Assembly: GCA_011620645.1 (NCBI GenBank)
Contig: WOYS01000040.1
Location: 25,171 to 67,029 of the forward strand
DNA: 41,859 nt
Reading direction: 5' to 3'
Source of the DNA: Mycobacterium sp.
GTDB taxonomy: Bacteria; Actinomycetota; Actinomycetes; Mycobacteriales; Mycobacteriaceae
The position numbers were made by a program, and so were the translations under genes. Shown here piece after piece: positions 41,202-41,859 of the stretch. Position 1 is the stretch's first letter. The number at the start of each line of letters is the position of its first letter. The notes under the pieces are model-generated. The model had not been told where the DNA came from. It saw only the letters and a list, made by a program, of their open reading frames with translations, and did no database searches.

Positions 41202-41859
41202 GTGAGCGTGTCAACAGCAGCCGGGGATCAGATGTTGGAGATCGATTGTGGGGTGGCGGGGTCTCCGCGGGCGCGGGGGCAGGGTCCGGTCGATAAGACG
41301 TTCCGGCTGTATGACCAGGATCAGTCGTTTCTGATGCCGCCGTCGCTGCGGGACTGGCTTCCCGGCGATCATCTGGCGTTGTTCGTGTCCGAACTGGTCG
41401 ACGAGGTTCTCGATCTGTCACCGTTTCTGGCCGCCTACACCGAGGCCCGCGGCTTTCCGCCCTATCACCCCCGGTTGATGCTCAAATTGCTGCTCTACGG
41501 GTACACGACCGGGGTGCGTTCGTCCCGCAAGATCGAGACCCGCTGCCATGACGATGTGGCGTTCCGGTTCTTGTCGGCGAACACGGCACCGGATTTCCGG
41601 TCGATCGCCCGATTCCGGACCCGTCATCTTGACGCGCTGGAGGCACTGTTCGTCGAGGTGCTCACGCTGTGCCGGGAGGCGGGCATGGTGACGATGGGTC
41701 GGGTGGCCCTCGATGGCACCAAGGTCCGGGCGAACGCCTCGCGGCACAAGGCGATGAGCTACGACCGGATGGTCGAGGCGCACGCGCGGCTGGCGGCGGA
41801 GGTCCCGGGCGAACGCCTCGCGGCACAAGGCGATGAGCTACGACCGGATGGTCGAGGCG
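41202..41859 (+). mobile_element. IS1182-type transposase, 5' part, cut by window end
   Basis: From GTG 41202 (or ATG 41232) the frame encodes the N-terminal part of an IS1182/IS5-like DDE transposase: FRLYDQDQSFLMPPSLRDWL, DHLALFVSELVDEVLDL, ARGFPPYHPRLMLKLLLYGYTTGVRSSRKIE, VAFRFLSANTAPDFRSIARFR and VALDGTKVRANAS with the first catalytic Asp. Similarity continues through SRHKAMSYDRMVEA and then the sequence repeats 55 bp out of frame up to the window end. The left end of the element is probably between 41124 and 41201; its terminal inverted repeat could not be defined without the other end. Confidence 0.85.
41726..41859. repeat. Exact 55-bp direct repeat ending at the last base of the window
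   Basis: Bases 41726-41780 and 41805-41859 are identical over 55 bp (both start CCGGGCGAACGCC); the base before each copy differs. The period is 79 bp, not a multiple of three, so the second copy shifts the transposase frame. The match ends exactly at the sequence end. Confidence 0.9.

Overview
The window is a high-GC actinobacterial chromosome segment, almost certainly from a non-tuberculous Mycobacterium/Mycolicibacterium. Gene content and order follow, inverted, the M. tuberculosis stretch around Rv2413c (holA) to Rv2357c (glyS). The PE/PPE, rpfD and mycobactin genes I recall from that interval in M. tuberculosis are absent. An encapsulin operon, a CAP-domain gene and an accessory right end are present. 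The genus is inferred from remembered gene order, not from a search.

Left part (1-8.3 kb): holA; rpsT with its terminator; a three-gene operon (circularly permuted ATP-grasp, alpha-E, transglutaminase-like); a CBS protein; a stand-alone PemK/MazF-like gene; lepA.

Sulfur block (8.3-23 kb): a family 2A encapsulin shell gene and its cysteine desulfurase cargo run on the minus strand. Divergent to them is a thioester-domain-like gene with no cysteine, followed by a GH15 trehalase-type gene. The sulfate importer subI-cysT-cysW-cysA then converges on a minus-strand operon of ferredoxin sulfite reductase, APS reductase and a sirohydrochlorin chelatase-like gene. Both sulfate-assimilation operons start with a short ORF ending in a run of Cys codons. 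In both, the Shine-Dalgarno (SD) sequence of the first gene can be sealed in a perfect hairpin. Uptake, reduction, cofactor (siroheme) supply and compartmentalised cysteine desulfuration are therefore side by side.

Core operon (23-32.3 kb): hemW, a small conserved gene, then hrcA-dnaJ2-rsmE-phoH-ybeY-CNNM/CBS protein-degenerate cytidine deaminase-era. Several junctions are bridged by micro-ORFs whose start and stop codons overlap the flanking genes. One 39-nt type encodes 12-residue peptides with the core REAKRDR. It occurs before rsmE (1 copy), before the deaminase-like gene (3 tandem copies) and before zur (1 copy, opposite strand).

Right part (32.3-41.9 kb): a CAP-domain secreted protein, an amidase, recO, a cis-prenyl transferase (decaprenyl diphosphate synthase type), a small conserved gene, zur and smtB with a well-formed smtB promoter/operator, and glyS. 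Beyond glyS the segment is accessory: decayed fragments (AbiEi-type, ArsR-type), an EspA/EspE-like ESX substrate without a canonical start codon, a lipoprotein, and an IS1182-type transposase. The transposase runs off the end, and the last 55 bases repeat an internal 55-mer exactly, which looks like an assembly artefact.
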